Counted from the stretch's first letter, positions 32,374 through 42,381 are shown. The stretch: 64,000 nt of DNA from Ascidiimonas sp046199005 (GCA_046199005.1 CP176050.1:1426001-1490000), one strand, 5' to 3'. The notes: generated by a model not told the origin, from the sequence alone. Numbers and translations: made by a program.

Positions 32374-34680
32374 ATGAAAAAAAATAGTTTATTAGGCATG
32401 ATTGTGTTATTTGCAAGTTTTGCCCTCACCTCTGTGCGTGCTCAGGAGGCAGTAGGCACATGGAAAGGGACTTTAGATGTGCAAGGCACACAAATGGAAC
32501 TCATTTTTAATATTGAAGAAAACGACGGGGCACTCTCGGCAAACATGGATATCCCTTCTCAGGGAGCTACCGGTTTACCCATGGATTCTGCTGTTTTCGA
32601 GAATGATCAACTAACCCTGATCTTTGCCAAGGCAGGTATTAAATATGTAGGATCGCTTAAAGAAGGGAAAATGGAAGGGACTTTCTTTCAGGGTGGACTA
32701 GAGCTACCGTTAGTACTTGAGAAGACAGAAAAGACGATTCCTGGAAATCCAGCTCTGGTGACCTCCGAGGAAGATTTGAAAAAACTGGCTGCTGAGGACA
32801 ATGCGGATTATCGATATACCGTTGAAGATTACTTTGCCAGACCTAAGGCAAGTACTTTTAGATTTTCTCCAGACGGGTCGTATATGTCTTACCGGGAAAA
32901 AGACGAAAACAAGAAGAATCACATCTATGTCAAAGACCTTAATACCGGCGAGATCACCCGCGTAATAGAAGAAAAAGAAGAATTGGTTCGTGGGTACGGA
33001 TGGGCTAACAACAAGCGTCTTGTGTATATTATGGACAAGGGAGGAAATGAGAACTACCATCTTTTTGCAGTAGATCTGGATGGAAGTAATCAGAAAGAAC
33101 TAACGCCTTTCGATGATGTTCAGGTGAATATATTAGAAGGTTTGAAGGAAGATGAAGATCATATGATCATCTCTATGAACAAAAACAATCCACAGATCTT
33201 TGAGCCTTATAAGATCAATATAGTTACCGGAGAATTAAAGCAACTTTTCAAGAATGAAGATGCAGCCAACCCAATTGCCGGTTATAGTTTTGATAAAGAT
33301 GGAGAGCTACGTGCGTATGGTAAAGTTAGGGATGGAGTTAATATTGACATGTACTATGCGGTTGAGCCGGGAGATTTCAAGTTGTTGAAAGAGCTCAACT
33401 GGAAAGATAACTTTAGCATACTAGAGTTCAATTATGCTACAGATGATAAACACGATGCTTATGTAGTATCAAACCTGGATAGTGATAAAGCTGAAATTTA
33501 CTTGTATGACCTTAAAGAAGATAAGGTTATCGAAAAACTTTTTTCTAATGATCAATATGACGTTTCAGGATTGGGAACTTCAAGAAATCGAGGTTATGAA
33601 TTAGATTATTTTTCATTTGAAGGTGAAAAGAATCAGATTGTACCCGTAAGTGATTATTATAAAAAGCTGCATAAAAATATCACCAAAGAATTTCCAGAAT
33701 ACTCGTATTCAATTGCAGATGTGACTGATGACGAAAGTAAGTATTTAGTTTTTCTACAAAGTGATAAATTGTACGGTAGTTATTATTCTTATGATGCCAA
33801 GACTGAAAAATTTGAACCACTTTTCAATTTGATGCCTCAGCTGAAAGAAGAAGATATGTCTGAGATGCGTCCCATCACTTTTAAAAGTAGAGATGGTTTA
33901 ACATTGCACGGATACATTACACTTCCAAAGGCTGCACTTCAAGGGCAAAAAGTACCACTTATTGTTAATCCACATGGTGGTCCGCAGGGAATTCGTGATT
34001 CCTGGGGATTCAACCCGGAGGCACAATTATTTGCTAGCAGGGGGTATGCAACGCTACACGTGAACTTTAGAATTTCTGGCGGATACGGAAGAGAATTCCT
34101 TGAGTCTGGATTCAAGCAAATTGGGCGTAAAGCCATGGATGATGTAGAAGACGGATTACAATATGTAATAGAGCAGGGATGGATCGATAAAGACAAAGTA
34201 GCTATTTATGGGGGAAGTCATGGTGGGTACGCAGTATTGAGAGGCCTTACCAAAACACCAGATCTATACGCTTGTGGAGTGGATTATGTTGGGGTTTCTA
34301 ACCTGTTTACATTTATGAAGACCATACCACCTTATTGGAAACCTTATTTAAAGATAATAAAAGAAATCTGGTACGATGAGGATGTGGCCGAAGAAAAAGC
34401 GATCATGGAAGAAGTATCTCCGGTTTATCAGATCGATAAAATTAAAAAGCCATTGATGGTTGTACAGGGTGCAAATGATCCACGGGTAAATATCGATGAA
34501 TCCGATCAGATCGTTGCGGCATTAAGAGCTAAAGGAATGGATGTACCTTATATGGTACGTTATGACGAAGGGCACGGGTTCGGTAAAGAAGATAATCGTG
34601 TGGCCATGTATAAAGCAATGATGGGCTTTTATGCGAAGCATCTTAATCAGCAGGAAATTAAAAAGCCAATAAAGAATTAA
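32374..34680 (+). CDS. S9 family peptidase (prolyl oligopeptidase-like) with extra N-terminal domain
   Basis: 768 residues. Signal peptide to about residue 24, then an additional beta-rich domain (about 25-120, WKGTLDVQGTQMELIFNI...). A seven-bladed propeller region (about 145-500) and the alpha/beta hydrolase domain follow. The catalytic triad is visible: Ser615 in GGSHGG, Asp702 in GANDPR, His734 in DEGHGF. It is likely a periplasmic or surface dipeptidyl- or acyl-peptidase. The N-terminal domain resembles those attached to some secreted alpha/beta hydrolases and is unusual for S9. Terminator at 34703-34732. Confidence 0.9.
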   Translation: MKKNSLLGMIVLFASFALTSVRAQEAVGTWKGTLDVQGTQMELIFNIEENDGALSANMDIPSQGATGLPMDSAVFENDQLTLIFAKAGIKYVGSLKEGKMEGTFFQGGLELPLVLEKTEKTIPGNPALVTSEEDLKKLAAEDNADYRYTVEDYFARPKASTFRFSPDGSYMSYREKDENKKNHIYVKDLNTGEITRVIEEKEELVRGYGWANNKRLVYIMDKGGNENYHLFAVDLDGSNQKELTPFDDVQVNILEGLKEDEDHMIISMNKNNPQIFEPYKINIVTGELKQLFKNEDAANPIAGYSFDKDGELRAYGKVRDGVNIDMYYAVEPGDFKLLKELNWKDNFSILEFNYATDDKHDAYVVSNLDSDKAEIYLYDLKEDKVIEKLFSNDQYDVSGLGTSRNRGYELDYFSFEGEKNQIVPVSDYYKKLHKNITKEFPEYSYSIADVTDDESKYLVFLQSDKLYGSYYSYDAKTEKFEPLFNLMPQLKEEDMSEMRPITFKSRDGLTLHGYITLPKAALQGQKVPLIVNPHGGPQGIRDSWGFNPEAQLFASRGYATLHVNFRISGGYGREFLESGFKQIGRKAMDDVEDGLQYVIEQGWIDKDKVAIYGGSHGGYAVLRGLTKTPDLYACGVDYVGVSNLFTFMKTIPPYWKPYLKIIKEIWYDEDVAEEKAIMEEVSPVYQIDKIKKPLMVVQGANDPRVNIDESDQIVAALRAKGMDVPYMVRYDEGHGFGKEDNRVAMYKAMMGFYAKHLNQQEIKKPIKN

Positions 34681-34702
34681 GAATGACCTTTTAATTTTTA
34701 GA

Positions 34703-34732
34703 AAGCCCCTTCATTTTTTGAAGGGGTTTTTT
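34703..34732 (+). terminator. Intrinsic terminator after S9 peptidase
   Basis: CCCCTTC (34706-34712), loop ATTTTTT, GAAGGGG (34720-34726), then TTTTTT. Confidence 0.88.
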
Positions 34733-34820
34733 ACATTGAGTATAGCTAATCTGTTAAATTAGAGATTGCGTATCTTTATCCAATTAGTCGTACACAAGGC
34801 AAAAAACGCTCAATAAAAAT

Positions 34821-35663
34821 ATGGACGATGGAATAATAAATTGGAATGTTGACCCCGAAATATTTTGGATAACTGACTCATTTCCTTTAAAATATTATGG
34901 GCTGTTATTTATGACAGGTGTTCTTATAGCTTTCCAAATTGAAAAAAGAATCTATGTAAAAGAAAACATTCCTGTTGAGCGATTGGACAAATTGTTCATC
35001 TATGTATTTGTTGGAATAATCTTGGGAGCAAGGCTTGGACATTGCTTTTTCTATGAACCTGAATATTACTTTAAAAACCCAACAGAAATTTTACTTCCAA
35101 TAAAAAAAGTGGGAGAATCTTTTAAATTTATCGGGTTTCAAGGATTAGCAAGTCATGGGGGAACAATCGGAGTTTTAATCGCACTCGCACTTTATTGCAA
35201 AAAATACAAAACAAACTTTTTGTGGTTAATGGACAGAATTGCAATCGTTGGTCCAATAGTCGGAGCTTTTATCAGGTTTGGGAACTTTATGAATTCTAAG
35301 ATTTATGGAAAACCGACGAATGGAAATTGGGGGGTTGTCTTTCAAAGGGACGATTTAATCCCGAGACATCCTACACAACTCTATGAAGCATTTTCCTATC
35401 TTTTGACTTTCGGAATCTTAATGTTCGTTTACAAAATGACTTCCAACAAATCACAAAATGGGCTAATTTTTGGTCTTTGCTTAATCTTAATATTCTTGGC
35501 AAGATTTATAATCGAATATTTTAAAGAAAACCAGGTAGGATTTGAGGATGGAATGGAAATCAATATGGGGCAAATTTTAAGTATTCCCTTCATAATCATC
35601 GGACTGGTATTAGTACTTTGGAGAAAAAAAAGCCTCGTGTACAACAATGTTAAACGTTATTAA
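34821..35663 (+). CDS. lgt: Prolipoprotein diacylglyceryl transferase
   Basis: 280 residues, seven hydrophobic helices. It attaches diacylglycerol to the lipobox Cys in the inner membrane. Signature segments are GLASHGGTIGVL (about 111-122), IRFGNFMNSKIYG (about 153-165) and HPTQLYEA (about 184-191). Catalytic Arg and His positions look intact. The gene appears more AT-rich than its neighbours and has unusual flanks, so it may be a second, acquired copy; a housekeeping lgt elsewhere cannot be excluded or shown. Confidence 0.92.
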   Translation: MDDGIINWNVDPEIFWITDSFPLKYYGLLFMTGVLIAFQIEKRIYVKENIPVERLDKLFIYVFVGIILGARLGHCFFYEPEYYFKNPTEILLPIKKVGESFKFIGFQGLASHGGTIGVLIALALYCKKYKTNFLWLMDRIAIVGPIVGAFIRFGNFMNSKIYGKPTNGNWGVVFQRDDLIPRHPTQLYEAFSYLLTFGILMFVYKMTSNKSQNGLIFGLCLILIFLARFIIEYFKENQVGFEDGMEINMGQILSIPFIIIGLVLVLWRKKSLVYNNVKRY

Positions 35664-35840
35664 AGCGTCCCGTCGGTTAGGGAGACTGCATTCGAATAAA
35701 CTAGGAATGGCTAATGCTCGTCCCACACCGAAAGTTAGTATTTTATAACGCTTAGTTGACCGTTATGTAAGACCGATTTATGAGATATAAAATGTACAGT
35801 GTAGCGTTCACTATTAATAAACCGCAATCAGAAAGATAAA
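35664..35840. other. Non-coding segment after lgt, possible junction of acquired DNA
   Basis: 177 bases. It contains the interrupted inverted sequence AACGTTATTAAAGCG near 35650 and AACGCTTAGTTGACCGTTATG near 35750, and a GTCCCGTCGG/CGTCCCACACCG pair. Such arrangements often follow accessory genes in Bacteroidota. No integrase is near. Interpretation is tentative. Confidence 0.35.
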
Positions 35841-36386
35841 ATGGGAAAACAATTCGCATCAATTACGCCAGATTTACAGGAATTTATTGAGGATCAAAAA
35901 ATATTCTTTGTAGGCACGGCAGCTTGCGAAGGACGCGTTAATGTCTCTCCAAAGGGTACAGATTCATTTCGGGTAATCAATCCGACTAAAATTGTGTGGT
36001 TAAATCTTACCGGAAGCGGAAATGAGACTGCCGCGCATTTATTAAAGAACAATCGAATGACAATTATGTTTTGTGCTTTTGAAGGGAAACCACTTATTCT
36101 CAGACTATACGGAACTGCCAGTATCTACCACCACAGAGACCAGGAGTTTCATGATTTTATCGGTCTTTTTCCGGAGAATGTGGGTTCTCGGCAGATCATT
36201 GAAATGGATATAGATCTTGTACAGACCTCTTGTGGGTATGCGGTACCCTTTATGGATTTTAAAGAAGAGCGAACCACTTTAAATCAATGGGCTGATAATA
36301 GGGGAGAAGACAAGATCAAAGAATACTGGAAAGAGAAGAACACTAAAAGTATAGACGGATTTGAAACCCGTATCCTCAATGATTAA
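35841..36386 (+). CDS. Pyridoxamine 5'-phosphate oxidase-fold flavoprotein
   Basis: 181 residues. Split-barrel FMN-binding fold: FVGTAACEGRVNVSPKGTDSF (about 25-45) and WLNLTGSGNETAAHLLKNNRM (about 53-73) are the typical phosphate-binding strands. The C-terminal QTSCGYAVPFM (about 130-140) is characteristic of the subgroup. Probably an FMN- or F420-type oxidoreductase of unknown substrate, not PdxH itself. It lies 31 bases upstream of the pirin gene and is likely co-transcribed. Confidence 0.82.
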   Translation: MGKQFASITPDLQEFIEDQKIFFVGTAACEGRVNVSPKGTDSFRVINPTKIVWLNLTGSGNETAAHLLKNNRMTIMFCAFEGKPLILRLYGTASIYHHRDQEFHDFIGLFPENVGSRQIIEMDIDLVQTSCGYAVPFMDFKEERTTLNQWADNRGEDKIKEYWKEKNTKSIDGFETRILND

Positions 36387-36417
36387 CACGATTATAAGTT
36401 CTTAAGCCAATAGAGAT

Positions 36418-37434
36418 ATGAGTAAAATTCTTAAAATTGAGCCGCTGGGTTTTCCCTGGAAGACGCAGGATCCTTTTTTGTTTTGTGCTTACCATCGGGA
36501 TGTCTATCCTGCCGGGAACGAAAGAATGGAAGTACCCGAAATGCATTTAAAGGGAAGGAGTATAGGTCAGGATTTTATACTTAAAGAAGGTTGGCGCATG
36601 TACCATGGTCGTAAAATTCCAGGATTTCCGTATCATCCGCATCGCGGTTTCGAAACCATTACCATTAATAAAGAAGGTGTAGTAGATCATTCCGATTCGC
36701 TGGGTGCTTCCGGGAGATTTATGGCTGGTGATGTACAATGGATGACTGCGGGTAGCGGAATTCAACATTCTGAAATGTTCCCTTTGCTAAATCAGGATCA
36801 ACAAAATCCTCTGGAGATTTTTCAAATCTGGTTGAACTTGCCTAAAATCTCAAAAATGACTGACCCTCATTTTAAGATGTTATGGCGACAAGACATTCCT
36901 GTATATCATCATGAAGACTCCTCGGGAAAAATGACTACAGCCCAGATTATTGCAGGAGAATTACATGGTATGAAGGCACTTACACCCACACCGGACTCAT
37001 GGGCTGCTGATCCTGATAATGCAGTCGGAGTCTACACAGTCACGATGGAACCCGGAGCACAATGGGTACTGCCGGAAACCAGTAAAGAGGCGAATCGTAC
37101 CGTCTTCTTCTATAAGGGCGACACGCTTCAAATAGCGACGAATTCTATAGCGGTGAATCATCTGATCGAATTGAAAGCACCGGAATCTATTGAGATCGAA
37201 AACGGAGAATCAGAAGCACGACTTCTCATTCTTGAAGGCAAACCGATTAATGAACCTGTTGTTCAGCATGGTCCTTTTGTAATGAATTCGGTGGAAGAAA
37301 TAAGAGAAGCTATGAAAGATTATGGCGAAACGCAATTTGGAGGATGGCCCTGGGCAGAAACTGAAGTAGTTCATTCCAAAAACAGAGGACGTTTTGCTCA
37401 TCATAATGATGGAAGAGAAGAAATACCTTCTTGA
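36418..37434 (+). CDS. Pirin family protein
   Basis: 338 residues, two cupin halves. The metal-ligand region is YHPHRGFETITI (about 62-73, two His and Glu), with a fourth ligand in GSGIQHSEMF (about 112-121). Pirins are iron-containing, some with quercetinase activity or a redox-sensing role. The last 30 residues are charged. Follows the PNPOx-like gene. Confidence 0.88.
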   Translation: MSKILKIEPLGFPWKTQDPFLFCAYHRDVYPAGNERMEVPEMHLKGRSIGQDFILKEGWRMYHGRKIPGFPYHPHRGFETITINKEGVVDHSDSLGASGRFMAGDVQWMTAGSGIQHSEMFPLLNQDQQNPLEIFQIWLNLPKISKMTDPHFKMLWRQDIPVYHHEDSSGKMTTAQIIAGELHGMKALTPTPDSWAADPDNAVGVYTVTMEPGAQWVLPETSKEANRTVFFYKGDTLQIATNSIAVNHLIELKAPESIEIENGESEARLLILEGKPINEPVVQHGPFVMNSVEEIREAMKDYGETQFGGWPWAETEVVHSKNRGRFAHHNDGREEIPS

Positions 37435-37551
37435 TTTTCTCTACGGATGCGTAATAGACTTTGCCTGAACTCTATTTAAGATCGCTTCGTATCTTATCCA
37501 TTAGTCAATATTGCGAACTTGATTTTCTTCTGGTATCAATAGATGTATTCG

Positions 37552-40008
37552 TTACCGATTATTTACCATAAAGATTGCATTGGTAAAAAACAATTTTCCG
37601 TTTTCCCAGAAACCGCGAAATAATGGATTGTCTACCATATAAACGACACTTCCTCTTCCCAGATTCTCCACCCCAAAGACCAATGAACCCGCTACCTTTT
37701 TACGGGCTTCACTACCTGCAAAACCTGAAACAGGTTGGTCGTTTCCTGGAAGGTAGACTACATTGCTTCCATTCTTTAAGTATTCAAAACTATTATTACT
37801 TAGTTTAAGTGTAAAATAAGTATCATCATATCCGAAAGCCAAGGGATGCGTGCGATCTACATTTGCCTTGAAAATAGCCCCGGTGATCAGGTTTTTGATA
37901 TATTCTCTGTTCCCACTTCCATAATTTGACAGGTCTGGTGTCGTATCTTTTTCAATCTCTTTGGTTTTTAATCCAAATTCTTCGCTACCGGTCAATGAAG
38001 AGAGTGCGTCACCTATTACAATAAGCTTCCCACCTTTTTTCACCCATTCGTTCACCTTCGTGCGTTGCTCTTTTGTAAAGAAGTTACCACCCCAGGTTTC
38101 AGGGAGGATCAATACATCATATTTAGAAAGATCTAATTTGTTGTAGTAGCGATGGTCTAATACACTTACAGGATACCCTAATTGTTGTTCAAAGAAATGC
38201 CAGGTTTCTCCAAAATTTAATGTGGAGGTTGTGCCACCAGACAACAAAGCAACTTTTACTTTCGGGATCATTTTAACATTATCTGATCCAAAGTCATATC
38301 CGGCATCTACAAAGCCTGTTTTTGCTGAAGCCAGTTGTTGATCATACTCAGTCGCAATTTTTTTAAGAGTCTCCAGAAAATTGTTGTGATTTCTGTTGTC
38401 TAGTTTAGTGATGATAAGACTTCCTCGATCATAAGAAGTTCCATTCATTTCAAATGGTGTCACGGCGTAACGCACCCTGATATCTTGTTTGAGAAGCGCT
38501 GCCAGAAACCGGGCGTCCTGCATACTATTCCAATCGGTTAAATAAGCGTATGCATCATTTTCTAGCTGCGAGCTAGTTACAATTTCTGGAGTTTTTGCAT
38601 TTATTGAAACCGTGCTTTCAGAGGCTGTAGTATGAAGACCGTAAGCGTAAGGTAGTGACCAGGCAGTAATATCATAGGTAAGCGAATCACTGAGTTTGGT
38701 AGAAGGTTCAAAGAGAACCTTGACCAATTTACCTTTGGGTTGATTTGTGTTTACCACCAGATCATTTTTCCCGGTTCGCATACTTCCAGTACGTCCAGTC
38801 TGATAATTGTATCCCTTCACAGTTCCGTTTCCGGCATAACCATATTCAATTTCATGCTGATCTAATAATTTGGTAAGCATCGCGATTTTGTCAGGATTTC
38901 CATTCAGCACATAACTTTTATACTTGAAATTCCTATTCGTATAGAATTTTTTGAACTCGTCATTAAGTTTTTGCGCATTCTTAGATGAGATCTCTACCGT
39001 AGACAAACCTGTAGTATAATGATGTGCAATACGGTCTTTAAGAGTTAAAGTGTCTCCATAGGAAGTAATGATGCCAAGACCAGCTCGGCCACTTCCACCT
39101 TGCTCGTACGTCATACCAATACCTCCATTGTATGTAGGGTAAGTATCCCCATAACTGGGATACAGCAAATCAAATACTTCTTTGGTAAAATAAAACCAAC
39201 CTTCCTCATCAAAGTACTTAGCGTGGTTTTTACCGATAGCAACCTGAAAATCACGTTGCCATTGGGTGATAATCTCGTGAAAAGGTTCAGCAGCCGGTGC
39301 AAAATAATAAGGTGCATCAACCCCTTGCTCATGGAAGTCAACATGAACATGAGGCAACCATTTATTAAAAACCTTAAGACGTTGTTGACTTTCTACCTGC
39401 GTAACCCATGCCCAATCTCTATTCAGATCAAACATATAATGATTAGGACGGCCACTGAGCCATGGCTCATGATGTTCTTTGCTGTACGGATCTACATTGT
39501 GAGGAGAATTCACGAATTGATTATACCAGTTCACGTAGCGATCCCTCCCATCCGGATTAATACAGGGATCGATAATAACTACCGTGTTTTCAAGCCATTC
39601 TTGTTTTTTCGTAAGAAGGTCATAAATGGTTTGCATGGAAGCTTCCGTACTTACACTCTCATTTCCATGTACATTATATCCTAACCAAACAATTGCCTTC
39701 TCCGGGTTGCCTTCTCCCTTAGTATTTTTAAGATGCTCGGTCCTTATTTCTTCTAGATTAGTTATGTTTTGCGGTGAGGAGATAAAAGCGACTAACAGGG
39801 TTCGCTGTTCATTCGTTTTGCCATAAGACTCCAATTTTACCATAGAAGGCATGGTAGCTGCTACATGACGGTAATAATCGACCACTTGATGATGTCGGGT
39901 AAAACGCGTACCCAGTTCATACCCTAAAAAGTCTGAAGGTGATTTTAAGTTTTGAGCGGAGAGTACTGTAGTTAACGACAACAATAAACAGGTAATGACG
40001 AATCTCAT
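37552..40008 (-). CDS. Secreted M14 zinc carboxypeptidase-like peptidase with C-terminal amidotransferase-like region
   Basis: 818 residues from ATG 40008, which begins a clean signal peptide (MRFVITCLLLSLTTVLSAQ). A longer frame upstream to 40125 is excluded by a -7 element at 40036-40043. The M14 zinc site is HGNES (about 114-118, His and Glu), with the third His in VDFHEQG, an NPDGRDR substrate-binding segment and the catalytic Glu in MTYEQGG. About residues 580-720 look like a class I glutamine amidotransferase/ThuA-like fold (ALLSGGTTS, DVLILPETWGG). It cleaves peptides outside the cytoplasm. Confidence 0.88.
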   Translation of the reverse strand: MRFVITCLLLSLTTVLSAQNLKSPSDFLGYELGTRFTRHHQVVDYYRHVAATMPSMVKLESYGKTNEQRTLLVAFISSPQNITNLEEIRTEHLKNTKGEGNPEKAIVWLGYNVHGNESVSTEASMQTIYDLLTKKQEWLENTVVIIDPCINPDGRDRYVNWYNQFVNSPHNVDPYSKEHHEPWLSGRPNHYMFDLNRDWAWVTQVESQQRLKVFNKWLPHVHVDFHEQGVDAPYYFAPAAEPFHEIITQWQRDFQVAIGKNHAKYFDEEGWFYFTKEVFDLLYPSYGDTYPTYNGGIGMTYEQGGSGRAGLGIITSYGDTLTLKDRIAHHYTTGLSTVEISSKNAQKLNDEFKKFYTNRNFKYKSYVLNGNPDKIAMLTKLLDQHEIEYGYAGNGTVKGYNYQTGRTGSMRTGKNDLVVNTNQPKGKLVKVLFEPSTKLSDSLTYDITAWSLPYAYGLHTTASESTVSINAKTPEIVTSSQLENDAYAYLTDWNSMQDARFLAALLKQDIRVRYAVTPFEMNGTSYDRGSLIITKLDNRNHNNFLETLKKIATEYDQQLASAKTGFVDAGYDFGSDNVKMIPKVKVALLSGGTTSTLNFGETWHFFEQQLGYPVSVLDHRYYNKLDLSKYDVLILPETWGGNFFTKEQRTKVNEWVKKGGKLIVIGDALSSLTGSEEFGLKTKEIEKDTTPDLSNYGSGNREYIKNLITGAIFKANVDRTHPLAFGYDDTYFTLKLSNNSFEYLKNGSNVVYLPGNDQPVSGFAGSEARKKVAGSLVFGVENLGRGSVVYMVDNPLFRGFWENGKLFFTNAIFMVNNR

Positions 40009-40035
40009 AGTAGCGAATAATGATTTCTGAATACT

Positions 40036-40043
40036 CAAAGCTA
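40036..40043 (-). promoter_or_regulatory. -7 element of M14 peptidase gene
   Basis: TAGCTTTG on the minus strand, 28 bases before ATG 40008. It lies inside the longer possible N-terminal frame and therefore supports the shorter start. Confidence 0.55.
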
Positions 40044-40182
40044 CTAAATAAAACAGATACCTGTACACACATCTTAACGTATTTTTAGGAATTGAAAAAC
40101 CAAAGAGTTTTATCTTTACGCACACGACGATTTTTGTAATTAAGAACGAAATCGGTTCGATTCTTTAATTTCTTACAGTTTT

Positions 40183-41784
40183 ATGCCAAGTAACAATATC
40201 GGTTTTCGGGAAACCGGATACTTTTCCGGACTCATTTGTGATTATCTCGATCAACACTCAAACCTTACCAGCTTCTATCATCGCTTTCCTTCACTAGAGA
40301 ATTTTAAGGGACAGCTTGAACAAAAGGCAACCTCATTTTCACCTGAAAACAGAACTATTCTGGAAGCATCCTTAAAAAAGCAGTATGAAAATGTTACGAG
40401 CTCGTCTTTTACGAAAGAAAATATTGAATCTTTAACTCAAACTAATACATTTACCGTCACCACAGGTCATCAGCTCAATATTTTTACAGGGCCATTATAC
40501 TTTCTTTACAAAATTATTTCGACGATCAATCTAACAAAAGAATTAAAGAAAGCCTATCCTGAATATAATTTTGTTCCCGTTTACTGGATGGCGACTGAAG
40601 ATCATGATTTTGAAGAAATCTCATTTTTTAATCTGCATGGTAAAAAGTTTCAGTGGAATCGTTCTTCCGGAGGCGCAGTGGGAGAACTTTCTACGGAAGG
40701 TCTCGATGAGGTTTTTGAATTGTTTTCAAAGGAATTAGGTGGCGGATCACATGCAGAACGGTTAAAGTCGCTTTTTAAAGATGCTTATTTAAATCATAAC
40801 AACTTAACGGAAGCTACCCGGTTTTTAGCCAATGAATTGTTTGGTTCTTATGGGCTGGTCATAGTTGATGGTCATGACGCAGCGTTAAAACGCTTGTTTA
40901 TTCCGCAAATGGAGAACGAGCTCTTAAATCAAATAGCGGCTAATGAGGTAGCAAAAGCAGCTACTAAATTAGATGAACTAGGATATAAAGTACAGGTAAA
41001 CCCCAGAGAAATTAATTTGTTTTATCTGGATAAAGGCATCAGACAGCGTATTATTGAGAAGGACGGAAAGTTTTATGTGAATGATACCGACATCAATTTT
41101 ACAGAAAAAGAGTTACTAGAAACCCTGCATAAACATCCAGAAAAATTTAGTCCTAATGTAACGATGCGGCCTTTATATCAAGAAGTGATATTGCCTAATC
41201 TCTGTTATATTGGCGGTGGTGGAGAATTGGCATATTGGTTAGAGCTCAAATCCTATTTTGAAGCAGAAAAAGTTCCTTTTCCGATGTTGTTACTTCGAAA
41301 CTCTGCTCTGATCATTACTAAAAAACAGCAGGAAAAATTAACTAAATTAGGTATCGAACAAGAACATTTGTTTCTGAAGCAAAATACGTTTATCAATCGT
41401 AAGGTAAGAGAGATCTCAAATATTGATATTGATTTTGATCCTCAAATGGAACACTTGAAAAAGCAATTCGAGGCGCTCTATGAGCTTGCAGAAAAAACCG
41501 ATAAATCTTTTTTGGGTGCGGTAAAAGCGCAGGAAGTCAAGCAACTAAAAGGACTTAAGAATTTAGAGAAACGTTTATTGAAAGCGCAGAAACGAAAACT
41601 GGCCGATGAGGTAAATCGGATCACCGAATTGCAGAATGCGTTGTTTCCGAATCAATCATTACAAGAAAGAACTATGAATTTTTCCCAGTTTTATGTGATA
41701 TACGGGGAAGACTTTCTCGACACCCTTTTTGCGGAGTTGGATCCGTTGGCGGGTAAATTTACGATCATTGTAATGAACGAGTAA
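40183..41784 (+). CDS. bshC: Bacillithiol biosynthesis cysteine-adding enzyme BshC
   Basis: 533 residues, the usual length. It joins cysteine to GlcN-malate in the last step of bacillithiol synthesis. Family features are TVTTGHQLNIFTGPLYFLYKI (in part, about 86-106), PVYWMATEDHDFEEI (about 127-141) and PNLCYIGGGGELAYWLEL (about 340-357), with a coiled coil at 405-495. The enzyme has a Rossmann-like core. bshA and bshB are not in the window. Implies that bacillithiol is the main low-molecular-weight thiol of this organism. Confidence 0.92.
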   Translation: MPSNNIGFRETGYFSGLICDYLDQHSNLTSFYHRFPSLENFKGQLEQKATSFSPENRTILEASLKKQYENVTSSSFTKENIESLTQTNTFTVTTGHQLNIFTGPLYFLYKIISTINLTKELKKAYPEYNFVPVYWMATEDHDFEEISFFNLHGKKFQWNRSSGGAVGELSTEGLDEVFELFSKELGGGSHAERLKSLFKDAYLNHNNLTEATRFLANELFGSYGLVIVDGHDAALKRLFIPQMENELLNQIAANEVAKAATKLDELGYKVQVNPREINLFYLDKGIRQRIIEKDGKFYVNDTDINFTEKELLETLHKHPEKFSPNVTMRPLYQEVILPNLCYIGGGGELAYWLELKSYFEAEKVPFPMLLLRNSALIITKKQQEKLTKLGIEQEHLFLKQNTFINRKVREISNIDIDFDPQMEHLKKQFEALYELAEKTDKSFLGAVKAQEVKQLKGLKNLEKRLLKAQKRKLADEVNRITELQNALFPNQSLQERTMNFSQFYVIYGEDFLDTLFAELDPLAGKFTIIVMNE

Positions 41785-41838
41785 TTAAGATCAAATTACT
41801 TCAGGTTCCTTTTTTGAATTAATCGAAAAGAGTCTATT

Positions 41839-42381
41839 TTAAGGAACCAGATAAGTGCCTTTCCAGTCGTCTTCCTCTTTTGTAAACCGGGCACGGATGT
41901 GTACAGGTCTCTTAAGTTTTAGATATTCTACTTCTTCCGGTATAAGTCGCAGGGCTGTAAAAAAATGATCCTGATCTAGATAATCTACTTCATCGGGATT
42001 CTTAATAGCTTCTCCGGGTGCCGTTTCCGTCGTGTAATCTTTCCTGGATTTTGGAGGGATTTTTTCCCAGATATCGTGAAGTTCACGGTCGTTTGTCACG
42101 CGAAAAGCGGTTGCTTTAATGGTAATTTGAAGGAGTCTGGAAGAATCAAAAAAAAGCATGGAAACTTTCCGGTTGTCTTCGATGTGATTTATCTTTTCTG
42201 AGCGTCTATCAGTATATATAGTAATCGTAAATTGATCGTCTACCTCTCTTAAAACCACCGTACGAAGTCTTGGCACACCGTCTTTATCGGCAGTGGCCAA
42301 AGTAAAATACCTGAATGCATGCTTTTTGTGTTTGACTGCTCCTTTTAGGTCTTTGATAATAGAAGCAAATAATACATCCAT
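41839..42381 (-). CDS. Pyridoxamine 5'-phosphate oxidase family protein
   Basis: 180 residues with the PNPOx split-barrel: FRYFTLATADKDGVPRLRTVVL (in part, about 23-44), TIYTDRRSEKINHIE (about 53-67), VSMLFFDSS (about 72-80). The subgroup resembles the general stress FMN-binding or pyridox_ox_2-like proteins and lacks the PdxH C-terminal RxW signature, so vitamin B6 synthesis is not supported. Convergent with bshC. Confidence 0.8.
   Translation of the reverse strand: MDVLFASIIKDLKGAVKHKKHAFRYFTLATADKDGVPRLRTVVLREVDDQFTITIYTDRRSEKINHIEDNRKVSMLFFDSSRLLQITIKATAFRVTNDRELHDIWEKIPPKSRKDYTTETAPGEAIKNPDEVDYLDQDHFFTALRLIPEEVEYLKLKRPVHIRARFTKEEDDWKGTYLVP

Noticed and set aside
39100..39684. A 194-codon plus-strand ORF opposite the M14 peptidase
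   Set aside because: Fully antisense to a gene with intact catalytic motifs, and its product resembles nothing known.
40008..40125. N-terminal extension of the M14 peptidase to 40125
   Set aside because: A -7 element (40036-40043) lies inside it and the ATG at 40008 starts a proper signal peptide.
41802..41847. Inverted sequence GGTTCCTT...AAGGAACC between bshC and the PNPOx gene as a terminator
   Set aside because: The loop is about 30 bases and one arm lies in the end of the neighbouring gene; no T run follows.
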